Below, in pieces: positions 11,929 through 22,300 of a DNA stretch of 64,000 nucleotides. The notes under the pieces are model-generated. The model searched no databases, was not told the DNA's origin, and saw only the letters and a program-made list of their open reading frames with translations. Location: positions 2,072,692 through 2,136,691 of the forward strand of contig JABBOT010000005.1 in assembly GCA_016165875.1 (NCBI GenBank). The letters run 5' to 3'. The DNA is from Acanthopleura granulata (Eukaryota; Mollusca; Polyplacophora; Chitonida; Chitonidae). Numbering within the stretch: position 1 is the first letter of the stretch; every line of letters starts with the position of its first letter. The position numbers and the translations under genes were made by a program.

Positions 11929-12112
11929 GGCCTCTGTGGCTCAGTCGGTTAGAGCTCTATTGCACCACGATGACCCGAAACCTCCCACCAATGCGGTCGC
12001 TTTGAGTTCAAGTCCAGCTCATGCTGGCTTCCTCTCCCGAAGTACGTGGGAAGGTCTGCCAACAACCTGCGGATGGTCTTCGGTTTCCCCCATCAAGCGG
12101 TAGCGAGCCACA
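11929..12112 (+). mobile_element. SINE family A, 5' tRNA-like head
   Basis: It starts GGGGGCCTCTGTGGCTCAGT, with the A-box-like TGGCTCAGTCGGTTAGAG and the B-box-like GAGTTCAAGTCC near 12,005. It then continues into CTCATGCTGGCTTCC and CAACCTGCGGATGGTC. The 3' half is missing: the homology stops near 12,112. This is the best view in the window of the family's pol III promoter head. Confidence 0.8.
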
Positions 12113-12140
12113 TTGGAGTGTACTAGTTGTAACTCCACGT

Positions 12141-12305
12141 ACTGTAAGATGGTACGAGATGTCAACAAAGAAAAGAGGATGCCCTACTACGCAGCAGTTT
12201 TGCGGAAGAGAACCAGTTTGACGATGTCATCTTCACAGATGAATCGACCACTAGGACAGAATCACACGTGAAAGTGCCTTTCCGACGACGAGGTAGCCGA
12301 AGACG
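12141..12305 (+). pseudogene. Tc1/mariner-type transposase fragment
   Basis: One frame reads MVRDVNKEKRMPYYAA and, after a frameshift, another reads FDDVIFTDESTTRTESHVKV. The phrase VIFTDES is the context of the second catalytic Asp in IS630/Tc1/mariner DDE transposases. Only about 50 codons survive. It begins right after a truncated SINE head, so a longer copy may have been cut by that insertion or by a deletion. Confidence 0.5.
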
Positions 12306-12594
12306 ATACCTAAACTATATATTATTTATGTGCACAAACATATTACTCAGCGTAATATAACATTATGGAACAATTTTACCAAACAATCTCTATGGCCATG
12401 TACATATATTTTATCATGTTACATGTTTGGGCAGGCATCTCAAGAAGGGGGGCGACAAAGATCGCCAATTTTACGCGACGTTTCTTCAGCACAGGCTATC
12501 AAGACATCTTATACCAGTACTTGCTGGTGAGTAAAGATATATATACACGCATACATGCATATCCTCTTATATGAAAATGTCTTGTGGTAATTTC

Positions 12595-12900
12595 CCCGTG
12601 GGGTTCCCGGGAGTGAAAAGAACAGGACCCCAGTTCTCTAGACAAGCTTGTCGTACATGGCGACTAACCTCGGGCTCTCCCGTGTGGTTCCGGTGAATAG
12701 AGTAGTTCCACATCCTCCCCGGGCTTGTCGTACAAGGCGACTAAAACTGGCAACCTGTTTACCGTGGGTTACGACCAGTGATAGGGAAGGACGGAATCCT
12801 GGTGACTGAGGGCGGGTTGATCTTGCGAATCCTCACGCTAAATGTACAAAGGCTCTCGATATAATTAAGGTCGTGTCTAGCAGCGATTGCGGTGCTGACC
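12595..12900. repeat. Repeat-like segment with paired CTTGTCGTACA motif
   Basis: GCTTGTCGTACATGGCGACTAA (about 12,646-12,667) recurs as GCTTGTCGTACAAGGCGACTAA about 77 bp later. Similar CTTGTCGTA..GGCGACTAA strings are, from memory, part of dispersed repeats in gastropods. It lies immediately 5' of the non-LTR retrotransposon and could be part of its upstream region or an independent repeat. Confidence 0.45.
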
Positions 12901-12970
12901 GATCAGTTTTACGTCTAAATTTGACTATTGGTGCAACATTTATGGTTCCACTAGGAAAACATACCTTAAA

Positions 12971-13386
12971 ATGTTGGATCCAGTCCATCACCAAGGTCTG
13001 AGGCTCAGGCTTGGTGCGTTTAGAACCTCACCAGTGGAGAGTTTATACGTACAGTCTAATGAGCCTTCTTTATATCACAGGTGTATAAAACTCAGCCTTC
13101 ATTACCCTACAAGGCTTAAAGCTCACCCAACAAACCCTGTCAACCACTGTGTTTTTAATCCATCATACGTAGATAAATATAATAAATGTCCAACAAAATT
13201 CCTTCCTTTGATCTATGTTTTTGGGACCATATTGTGGAAGCTAACATCAAGCTGAAGGACATAGTTCCGGTTTCCTTTCCAGAATCTCCTCCATGGCTTC
13301 TTCCACAACCTAAATTAATATTTGATCTACGTCAACACAAGAAATCCGATACAAACCCGCTTATAATTCAGCAAAGTTTTCGCTGA
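12971..13386 (+). pseudogene. Non-LTR retrotransposon connector/thumb remnant
   Basis: The frame starting at 12,971 reads MLDPVHHQGLRLRLGAFRTS and continues PVESLYVQSNEPSL, the well-known region just after the RT domain in Jockey-like elements. After a frameshift near 13,190 the second frame carries FDLCFWDHIVEANIKLKDIV and ends at a stop next to the RNase H start. No catalytic residues are expected here. Confidence 0.75.
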
Positions 13387-13389
13387 AGT

Positions 13390-13843
13390 TAAGGCTAATT
13401 ATCCAAATTATAAATATATATATACTGACGGGTCAAAGGATGGGGGCAGGGTCGCGGCTGCGGCACTGTTGGAACAGCGAGTCACCCCTCATTGCCTTCC
13501 ATCCTCGTCTTCAATCTTTTCTGCCGAGGCCAGAACTATACTTCTGGCTTTATCATATGTGTCCGCTGGGTCTGCCCAGAGGGCAATGATATGCAGTGAC
13601 TCGTTGACCTGCATTTCGGCAATAGGACAAAATAAATTTAAAATTCCGTTAATACTAGAAATATTAGCCATTCATAGAAAGTTGATTAAAAGAGGTAGAG
13701 ATATTGTATTCTGTTGGATACCAGGTCATACTGGTATTCACGGAAACACAGTCGCAGACAGGGAAGCAAAAGCTGCTCTTAATAAATTCATATCTAAGAT
13801 TAAAATTCTTTATACTGATTTTAAATCTAATATCATCCTTTGA
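13390..13843 (+). pseudogene. RNase H domain of a non-LTR retrotransposon
   Basis: The open frame spans the whole domain. YTDGSKDGGRVAAAAL holds the first catalytic Asp, IFSAEARTILLAL the catalytic Glu, ICSDSLTCISAI the second Asp, and HGNTVADREAK the final Asp. WIPGHTGIHGN is the usual His-loop context. All four acidic residues are therefore present, although the flanking protein is frameshifted. The domain would remove RNA from the RNA/DNA hybrid during element replication. It is unlikely to be expressed as part of a full polyprotein here. Confidence 0.85.
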
Positions 13844-14160
13844 CAGGATGAATGGGACCTGCAGGTCGATAACAAACTGCATGCCATTCACCCTGTCATA
13901 GGCTATAATTCTTATACTCTTGGTATGTCCCGTAGAGACCAAGTAGTTTTAACAAGATGGGCACTCTCGTCTAACACAAGTTTATCCTGGATGGGAGCAG
14001 TGCTCCCGAGTGTGTTGGATGTGATGCGCAATACGGCATCAAACATATCCTTGTTGACTGCGTGGGCTTTTCTCATATTCGCCAAAGATTCTACACAGTT
14101 GACTCTATATTTGACTTATTTGACAGCCTCGTGGGCGACGCTGTCTTTGAATACCTAAAA
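13843..14160 (+). pseudogene. C-terminal zinc-knuckle remnant of the retrotransposon
   Basis: After the RNase H stop, one plus frame reads QDEWDLQVDNKLHAIHP and another reads PECVGCDAQYGIKHILVDC. The second gives a C-x2-C-x8-H-x4-C pattern often found at the C-terminus of these polyproteins. The two frames are shifted against each other. Confidence 0.6.
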
Positions 14161-14819
14161 TATATAAGATTATATTATAAGATAAAATTCCGTTTAGATT
14201 ATACATATATGTTTCTAGTTTATACATGCATGTCGAAATTTTAAATATTAATGTGGTTTTCAATTTTTAACCGAAATTTAATAGTTTTACCTGTTTTTAA
14301 TCATGTCTGTGTTTTTCATTTGTTTTACATGTTCACATTTTCTTGTTGAAAACAATATACCGATTCGTGATTTAAAGCATGTTCCCGCCATGATATAGCT
14401 GAAAAATTGCCGATGTGGCGTAAAGCCATAATCATTCATTCATTATACTGAAGAATAAGAGAAAAATAAAACCATTTCATCACATAACCGTCTCAAAAAT
14501 AGAAAGGGAGAAAAAGACAAAATATCTGAAGGAGCATTAGATTTGACATAATTCGTCATTAATTAATTTGTCAATTACTTTTAATCACAAATTATTCTGC
14601 CTACAGTTAAAATGTGAACATATGCACCTGCTTACATTATATTTTAAATCTTATTATGTTTCATCATAGCGTAAATTGGTTTTATATGTTGACATTTCTG
14701 AGCAAACCCTGCTGAAAAGTGTTTAAAAACCCTTTCCCAATTGGCACCACGCAGGGGGGATAAAAGCCGTTGTTTTAGTTGATAGGTGTGCTTGGGTAGT
14801 CTGCACAAGAAGAGATGCA

Positions 14820-14913
14820 CAGCTTTTAACAGGAGACAATGCACATATACCAGAGGCGTGTCTGTTCAGCTTATAACAGGAGACAATGCACATATACCAG
14901 AGGCGTGTCTGTT
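14820..14913. repeat. 47-bp tandem duplication, nearly perfect
   Basis: The unit starting CAGCTTTTAACAGGAGACAA at 14,820 is repeated at 14,867 with a single T-to-A difference. The near identity points to a recent duplication, unlike the old repeats around it. Confidence 0.9.
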
Positions 14914-15179
14914 CATAGCGGGTAATCCTCCTTCAATGAGCTAACTCCCCCAAATCTAAAGGAACTAAGAAAACACAACTGCCCTGGTTCCCAACATGTT
15001 ACACTTTTAGTCAAATTTTAGATATTTACAATTCGAATTTGGTTTTCATCTTTAACTGACATGAAGGATAGGACAATGGAAAATAAGAATGTGAAATAAA
15101 AAAAAAACTGGCCAAATTTCACCTCTGAAGGGTTCTAGTATCGTTAAATACATCTCATCATTTAGATTGCCCTAGCTTC

Positions 15180-15302
15180 CACTCCGGCGGTACGTTGGAA
15201 AATCTACCAACAAACTGCAGGTGGGCATTTGTTCCCCCAGGGCTCAGCCCGGGTTCATGCCATCATGCTAGCCGCCGTCCAATAACGGAAATATTCTTTA
15301 AA
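15180..15302 (+). mobile_element. SINE family A, degraded internal/3' part
   Basis: The sequence has CGGCGGTACGTTGGAAAATC, CAACAAACTGCAGGTGGGC, CCCCAGGGCTCAGCCCGGG and GCCGCCGTCCAATAACGGAA. These match the plus-strand order of family A (body then CGTCGTATAAG region), with strong divergence. Confidence 0.6.
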
Positions 15303-15988
15303 CAGCAATCAGATAAAAAATAGATATCTCTTCTCAAAGGGAAATATACGGTGGTCCTTTTTTGTGCACGACCATGTTGCAAGCTGTGAAGGCACAGTCG
15401 TCACTACTGTTTTCTTTCACTCTTATACATTTCCGTTACTTAGTGCTACTAATCGTAACCGCCTGGAAATCATCATGTCTAGGGAATGGACACGACTATA
15501 ATTCTCCTCTTACACAGAAGGAAACCTGTAAAACGCTTAATTCAATCCAAGCGAAAATCAGCAATCACAATGAAATATGAAAAAAATTACCAATGAATCT
15601 GAAAATATAGTAATAATAATATAGTTATTTCTTTTCCTAAGTTTACAATGCACATCCGCGCGTGATGAGAAACACGTAGATCTCGAAAATTGTACACACT
15701 TTTACAAAAAAAATTTTAAGCAAAAACTTAATCAAAAAATCCCATTACAAGTAAAGGGACCTTACCAGTCAGATAATGTGCGAAGACTAAAATTTAATGC
15801 AACCGCGACAGTCGATCTCATCCAACAATCACACGGAAATTAATGAAACCTCTAGGCCACACGCTGTTGAAAGACCCTTAGTTTTAGCGGGTCTACATGA
15901 TATTTAAATTAATTTATACTAGTTTGGCCAAAGAATACGTAAGAAAAAGTTCTCCATACAAAGAGGCATAGTGAGAAGAATGGTAACA

Positions 15989-16111
15989 ACTAATCACTCC
16001 AGGCACCACAAATCGTCATATAATAATCCACTTATCACACCAGGCACCACAAATCGTCATATGGCAATCAACTAATTACACCAGACACCACAAATCGTCC
16101 AATAATAATCC
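15989..16111. repeat. 41-bp unit repeated three times
   Basis: The units start ACTAATCACTCCAGGCACCA, ACTTATCACACCAGGCACCA and ACTAATTACACCAGACACCA. Each continues CAAATCGTC and ends in a TAATAATCC-like block. Units differ by about 10-20%. Confidence 0.85.
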
Positions 16112-16149
16112 GCGCGTACTCTAAGTTACCTGGTGGACCAGCGGGGCCC

Positions 16150-16401
16150 AAAAATTCGGATAATTCTTACAACATGGGTGTGCTGAATCGCAGTCTCTAG
16201 AGATGGTTAAATAATGTCATCCGCGACTTATCCTTACCTTGATTGCCATAAAAGAGATTGTCATTAAAATGGAGAAACAATGATGCGCTCGAAGCCAAAA
16301 ATCACGTGACGGATTAGGATAAGTCGGATGACATTATGTAACCCTCACTAGAATGTGACCTTCGTCAGTACACCCATGGAGCAAGAATTATCAGAATTTA
16401 T
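16150..16401. mobile_element. Foldback element / MITE with ~90-bp terminal inverted repeats
   Basis: The left arm, 16,150-16,240, runs from AAATTCGGATAATTCTT through ATGGGTGTGCTGA to AATAATGTCATCCGCGACTT. It matches the reverse complement of the right arm, 16,312-16,401, which ends GTACACCCATGGAGCAAGAA, TTATCAGAATTT. About 70 bp separate the arms, and there is no coding capacity. I could not identify a clean target-site duplication, so the superfamily is unknown. Confidence 0.7.
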
Positions 16402-16517
16402 ATGCTCAATTGGTTTACCACAGCGATCTACTGATCTGAATTTACATATTGCGCTGGAATTTCACCCGAACTTTTAATGTGTTATTTGGTGCAAAGACGA
16501 CGGAAGCTAGCACCTAC

Positions 16518-16725
16518 ATTTGTTATTGGTACAGAGTTTATTCACTTGTCCCTGCACCGTGAGGAGTGTGTATTGACAGCTTTTGTGCTAATAGTATTAT
16601 CGGTGATCACAGAATGTGGGCTTGAAATGCAAAAGTGTGGTACATACAGGGGTTTGGATATGTTAATGTGTGGTCAACAAGATAGCTATTTGATGTCTTG
16701 GGAACTGGTCAGTTGTATCGACGCA
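16518..16725. repeat. Diverged direct duplication, copy 1
   Basis: TTTGTTATTGGTACAGAGTT, TGACAGCTTTTGTGCTAATA and GGAACTGGTCAGTTGTATCG recur in order at 17,749-17,887. The copies differ at many positions, and the spacing is shorter in copy 2. A 134-codon plus frame at 16,477-16,881 overlaps copy 1, but the matching frame in copy 2 changes amino acids freely, so it is unlikely to be coding. Confidence 0.7.
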
Positions 16726-17389
16726 GTCCTTGCCACACAATGCGCTGGGATGCGGTGCTGGAACAACTCCGTTTTACCTGGAGAATCCAGGGCGCAGGTT
16801 TACGATGTCAAAGAAGAATTTGATTTATTCGTTTTAGCTTCTCGCAAGAAACAGTTGGCATTTGGCAGTTCAACAATTTAGGCTCTGATATCCGATACAA
16901 ATTGGAGGTTTAAGAAGAAATTGTAGCAATTTGTAATAATTTGCCGTTTGTCTGTTGGAGTGATCTGTTCTTCAGAAGCTTACAGAAGGAACTAATGATA
17001 TTTGTAGTCACATTTCCTAGCTACTATCTGGTGTCACCTCTGCAGTCAAGTTGGAAACTGTCAAACCGATGTCACAGCACCATCCAGCCACCCCGGCGAC
17101 CCACCAGGGACCCTGCGCCTTTCACTTCCATCACTGACCCTTCAGTCTAGTGTTGTATTTTTCTCCGCACCTAAACTTTACATCGAAGGTAGTATTCTGT
17201 CAGGTGGATTTTTTTCTAGACATAAATGAAAATGGATATTCTGTGCTGTTGGTTAGTACTAGATGAAAGTGTTTGATATAAAATATTGGTTCTGCCATGA
17301 AGTATTTCTGATTTTGTAGCAAATATAATAGTAGATTTTGACATCCAAGTGTGCCTTTAAGATCGAGCCGTCCACTTTGGAGTATTGTG

Positions 17390-17553
17390 TTGCAGATAGG
17401 CTCTGGGACTTGTCCTTTTCCCTGTTTGGACGTGTGGCAGATTGAGTGTGAGATTTGTGCTTTTCCCTGTTTGGACATGTGGCAGGTAGGCTCTGAGATT
17501 TGGCCTTTTCTCTGTTTGGACGTGTTGCAGATAGGCTCTGACATTTGTCCCTG
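17390..17553. repeat. 45-bp minisatellite, ~3.7 copies
   Basis: Units start TTGCAGATAGGCTCTGGGAC (17,390), TGGCAGATTGAGTGTGAGAT, TGGCAGGTAGGCTCTGAGAT and TTGCAGATAGGCTCTGACAT, each ending CCTGTTTGGACRTG or close to it. The period is exactly 15 codons, so frames of over 100 codons are open on both strands across it (17,351-17,683 plus, 17,200-17,625 minus). Neither has a recognisable fold or flank, and the openness follows from the repeat. Confidence 0.9.
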
Positions 17554-17748
17554 CTTATTGCAATGGCGAACACCTGGGGTTATGACTTTGTTAATATATT
17601 GTGTCACCTTTACTACACATCGCATAATTTTCCCGCAGTCTGTCAGTGGAAACGAAAAGTACAGACTATCCTGTGATGAGTGAACGATTGTTTAAATGAC
17701 AAATGCTTTGTGTTCGTGTGAACACAGCGAATTAGAACGTAAATATAT

Positions 17749-17887
17749 TTGTTATTGGTGCAGAGTTTATTCACTGGTTCCTCCATTGTGAGAAGTGTGC
17801 ATCGACAGCTATTATGCTGATAGTATTATCAGTGTTCGCAGAATCTATGTTTAAAGCCTTCGGAACTGGTCAGTTGTATCGACGATA
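17749..17887. repeat. Diverged direct duplication, copy 2
   Basis: This is the same-orientation relative of 16,518-16,725, with TTTGTTATTGGTGCAGAGTT, GACAGCTATTATGCTGATAG and GGAACTGGTCAGTTGTATCG. About 70 bp of the middle of copy 1 is missing. A further weaker pair links about 17,670 and 18,231 (TCCTGTGATGRRT..., GATTGTT, GAATGACAAAT). Confidence 0.65.
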
Positions 17888-18737
17888 CCACATCACGCGT
17901 TGTGATATAGCTGTATATTTGTGCTTTGTTTTTGCTGTTATTTGTGTATTTTTCAGGAACAGCTGATGCACGTATCGATGAGGTATCGTTTTTGGCTGAC
18001 GTTTAGTGTGTGTGTAAAGAGAGAAGTCCTTCTCTCTGGCTAGAGGTGCTTGGCTGCGTGTGCTACGGACACAGGGTTCCAAAGTTGTTGTTTGGTTGTT
18101 TTTTTTTTTTTTAGAGTTTTTTGGATCCGTTTTTTTTCACCCGACACTCGTGAAAGCCAATTACTGTGTTCCCATTTATCATGTTTACACTGTCGTTTCA
18201 CGCTTATTCATTACTGTACCCACGTCGATCCTGTGATGGATAAAAGATTGTTGGAATGACAAATTAATTTTGTTCGTTTATTAGAATATAATGCATTTTC
18301 ATCATGGTCCACTTGGGGTGTCTAACAATTTGGCTACAAGACAATGAATCAATATACAGAGTGAAAAGTACATTTATTAATTTATTTATTAATATCATTG
18401 AAGTGCAAAATTTGTGTATCTATCCCGCCCTTCTTTACTATGTGTGGGTGAAAGTGATACATGTATTAATAATCCTGAAATCCATATTAATCTAATTAAT
18501 ATGGATCAAAGATTTGTTCACTAAAAACACATACATTTATAACATAGATTTAAGTAGTGTGGCGGGAGGAAAACCGCAGGGGGCTTGTTCTATCCTTTCT
18601 AGAATTGCATACTGAGAATAATATGGCAAAGGTGAACACAAGCACTTGACACCATAAGACTTCTGAAAATGTCTTTGCACTAAGACGTAAATGATCAAAA
18701 CATGTCAGTTAATCAGATCCAAGATGTCCACACGATG

Positions 18738-18791
18738 TGGCTGGAAAATTGCCGATGAGGCGTAAAGCCATAATCATTCATTCATTCATTC
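18738..18791 (+). mobile_element. Tail-only copy of the non-LTR retrotransposon
   Basis: GGAAAATTGCCGATGAGGCG, TAAAGCCATAATCATTCATT and a further CATTCATTC match the last ~50 bp of the element ending at 14,452 (AAAATTGCCGATGTGGCGTA...). It is a severely 5'-truncated insertion, which is normal for target-primed retrotransposition, and gives independent support for that element's 3' end. Confidence 0.75.
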
Positions 18792-18990
18792 CAAGATGTC
18801 CGTAAACCTGCCTTCAACAGTGACACAGATTGAATATTCTCGAAAACTAAGGGTAAACCCTTCCAGATCTTAGGTCCCTTAACTGCTAACGGTCCTATAT
18901 AGTGTAAGGTTTGTCCAGTACTTGATTCTACCCATGAGTCACATTACAAGCCATTCATGTATATTTAAGAGCAAAGCTATATTTGCCTAT

Positions 18991-19242
18991 CTATTTATTT
19001 ATTGATCTATTTATCTATTCATTTGATTGGTGCTTTAGGCGGTGCAGAAGAATATTTAACCTATGAGACGGCGATCAACATTATGGTGGGAGGAAACCAG
19101 GCAGAGCCCCGGAGAAACCCACGATCATCCGCAGGTTACTGACATACGGCCGGAAAGGAAGCCAGCATGAACTGGACTGGGAGACTCCTGGGTCATTGCG
19201 CTGCGATAGCGCCCTAAACGTCTGAACCACGGAGGCCACCAA
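18991..19242 (-). mobile_element. SINE family A, nearly complete
   Basis: The minus-strand copy runs from the head GGTGGCCTCCGTGGTTCAGA (read on minus, near 19,240) to the TGATTGGTGCTTTAGGCGGT and TTTATTTATTGATCTATTTA tail near 19,000. It is about 250 bp long. The A-box-like region is recognisable but mutated. Confidence 0.8.
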
Positions 19243-19329
19243 AATGAGACTGAAACTATTGTATAATCCTGTTCATTATTGTTTTTTGGGCATGCATGAT
19301 CTTTCAAATTAACTGTACCGTTCACACCT

Positions 19330-22300
19330 CAGTTGTAGTGTCCTTTGATCGCTGGACTGATTTCTCAAAATAACTAACAGCAGTCGACTGAAGTCGACAA
19401 AATGGCAATGTTACACGCACACATTTTGTGTTATCTGTCAAGTCACCCTGTACTGAACACCACACGTATGAGAAAAAAGTTCTAATTTCATCGTGTGATG
19501 TTTCATTTGTATTGTATTTACAAAATATAACGCTCGTAGAGACCGTATTGCGCGGACAACGATTTTGCTTTCTGCTTCCATGTTGGCTGCAACAGTGGCT
19601 TCCTGTTTCGTGCTGTATTTACATTTGTGGCCTTCAGTGGACGAATGTGGAGAGCGGCGAGGCTAATCGCCCTTTGATTTTGATTCATCGGTCAAGAGCC
19701 CGGACACCGGCAATGTTTTGGATATATTCCGCATTGATTTAAGAATTCATTTTGCCACTGTCACCAGGAAAAATTCATGATATGACATGTTGTCAAATTA
19801 TGCAACTTTCCCTGACAGTTTATGTAGAGGAGCTCTCATAAGGCAAATGAACACTACAGCATATAGCGTACAGCATATAACGGCCTACATGACTCCAAAC
19901 TATTCTGTGCCTTTAACATTAAGACTACGCACCTCCTGACCCCTCCATCCATTTTGTGAATGTTTGTCTCTGGTTCCCTAAGCGCTGAACACAGATTCTT
20001 TCAAGCTTTACACAGATGAAGACGTCATGCTTTGATCGCAGAGTTCCATTTTATGCTGTTGCGAAGCACAATGTTTTATATGAGCGGTCACAAAAATGAA
20101 AGTTCTGTATCAAGTTATACGGTAGGGAAAACTCCACTCATCAGAAGATTCTTAACAGTATGCTGTTGTTTGTTGCTCAACCTATCCACGAAACCTCAAA
20201 AAACAAGCACGAACACTAGTCAACTTTCCCCAGCCTGTTGTCATCGCTACTCAGAACATTTGTTCTCCTGTCTGTTCAAAGCAAAATAATTATGTCTGTC
20301 CTCTTTCACGTAGCTCATGGTATTAACTTTGCATCACCTGAACTTATCTCCCATTTAACTTTCGAAACTGTCGCACAGTTTTCTATGCAACACCGCAGTC
20401 ATTGATGCTACATGCAGAATGCCACAGATAAATCTTTCAGCTTGCACGATTGCGCTCTGGACATGAAGAGAAAACAACGCGTTCCTTTTGTGTGTGCCTT
20501 TAAGTGATGAACAGTCCAGCTCTTAAATTACAATTGAAGGCGTTTAAAACATGTTACAGAACGAAACTGGTTTCATCATAGATATTGACTGTAATATTTG
20601 TTAGGTTCATTGGTGTATAAAATGGTTCCCAAACAATACGTCATTCCATCTGTGTATGTAAAGAAGATATTCATTACACTCTATACCCAGCCACACCGTT
20701 TGTACTTATTTCTTTGACATTTCAGTTATTGATCGTACAGTAGAGCCTGGTGTTTTGTTGGAAATTAATGACATCCTTTTCCAGAGATTGTCTTTCGCTT
20801 TATAGGTGACCACTGAGAAAATTCGAAGAAGATGTATGATTTTACATTTTAGCAATACAAATGGGTTTACGGTTTCGATTTGCCAACACTTAAGTTATGG
20901 GTAATGTCGTGGATGTCCGTTAATCAGTCATCGTATTACCCACTTAACGCACGACAATCACGTCGCAGCCAAGAGCCGAATTCTCATCACTTTCCCAGAA
21001 AGAGATCGATTTTAGCATGTCTGGAAAACAACAGCTTTTCGAATTCATTGTTCGAAATACCATAAGAACTCTAACATTAGAGTACGTTTCAATAAAAGAT
21101 CTTATTAAAATGAGTTCATAATATAAACCAATTATTGCGTGGTTTATGTAGCATCTGATTGATCTGTCTTAGAATTAACGTTATTTTGTTCTGCGGCAGC
21201 CACTTTGTTGCTTTCAAATGAGACCAGAGATGGTCAAGTGGTACCATGGCCTTGAGAGAAACAAATGGTATAAGTCTCGAGTGGAAAGCATGTGCATAAT
21301 CGGGGAGGATTTTTTTCGGTGGACATAGTCATTCATTTTAGAATACATATATGTTTGTGAAACACGATTCCGTGTTTGTGTGGATGTTGGTGTTGCCAGA
21401 GATAATGTTAACATCCGCACTACAGCGACCTTGAAAGAATTTTCTGTTAATATTATCTTCCAGAACGTTGCCGGCCGTAACGTAAAAATACGTGTATCAC
21501 CATTCAGATTACTTTAACACGCTGTGGTAAATGCTATTTTTCATTCAAAACTCTTGGACACAGTCAAATCAACCGTGTATTTACGGATATAATCACATAC
21601 TCTCGTGTTATCATTTTCGCAGGTGAATTTACCAAGAAATCTGATGTCGATTTCAGTCAACAGGTTTCATACACTTACCAATATTTAATGTTGTTTGACC
21701 TGTGTCAGATCACGACATGTATGGATAACTTATAATACACGAGGGCATTTCAAATCAGTAATTTTTTATGAAAATCAAACCATAAGCATATGGCGCTTTG
21801 TCGCCGTATGGGCGTGATTATAACCGGAAAGAAGTTGCAGATAGTCCCAGTAAATTCAGATAATTATTCATTCGCCACGCACATATTCAGCGTTAATCAC
21901 ACATCTGGAAACCCTTTTTTTGATCGTTCCCGGGCAATAAACATTTAACCCTTTTTGTACCATTGTTTTCCTTTCCTCATACACAAAAAAAATTTGAGTC
22001 AAAATACCTTTGTCTGGAATTCCGCACGTATAAACTAAAAAAAAATTAGTCACTTTGTCATCCAACAAAAGTTACGGCATCTGGGAGGCACCAATAACAG
22101 ATGAAAGAAAACTTGATCAGCTGTATCATTTTTGCCAAAGCGGTAATTTGGGCGTAGCTAGGAATTATTCTTCTAGGTATAGATGTTGAAGACAGAAACA
22201 ATGATACAGTGCGATCAAAGACCTTAAAATCTAACATCTGTCAACTTTAATGTCGTTTCGTACATTCGCATGGGCATTACAACACAGTTTAAACACAACC

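Larger units (their letters stand above)
12905..14452 (+). mobile_element. 5'-truncated non-LTR retrotransposon (RNase H-bearing)
   Basis: This is the 3' part of a Jockey/I-like element. It holds the post-RT connector, a near-complete RNase H domain, a CCHC-like C-terminal segment and a 3' end with a CATT-repeat tail (CATTCATTCATT near 14,438-14,450). The RT palm itself is missing, which fits 5' truncation during target-primed reverse transcription. Three frame changes make the copy non-functional. A tail-only relative lies at 18,738-18,791. Confidence 0.8.

Noticed and set aside
15989..16111. CRISPR-like array
   Set aside because: Three 41-bp units directly abut with no spacers, in animal-type DNA; a simple tandem repeat.
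16477..16881. 134-codon plus-strand ORF as a gene
   Set aside because: It overlaps a diverged duplication whose second copy changes the protein freely and breaks the frame, so there is no sign of selection on the protein.
17200..17683. Repeat proteins on both strands of the 45-bp minisatellite
   Set aside because: A period divisible by three without stops opens frames automatically; no flanking domain, start or splice support.
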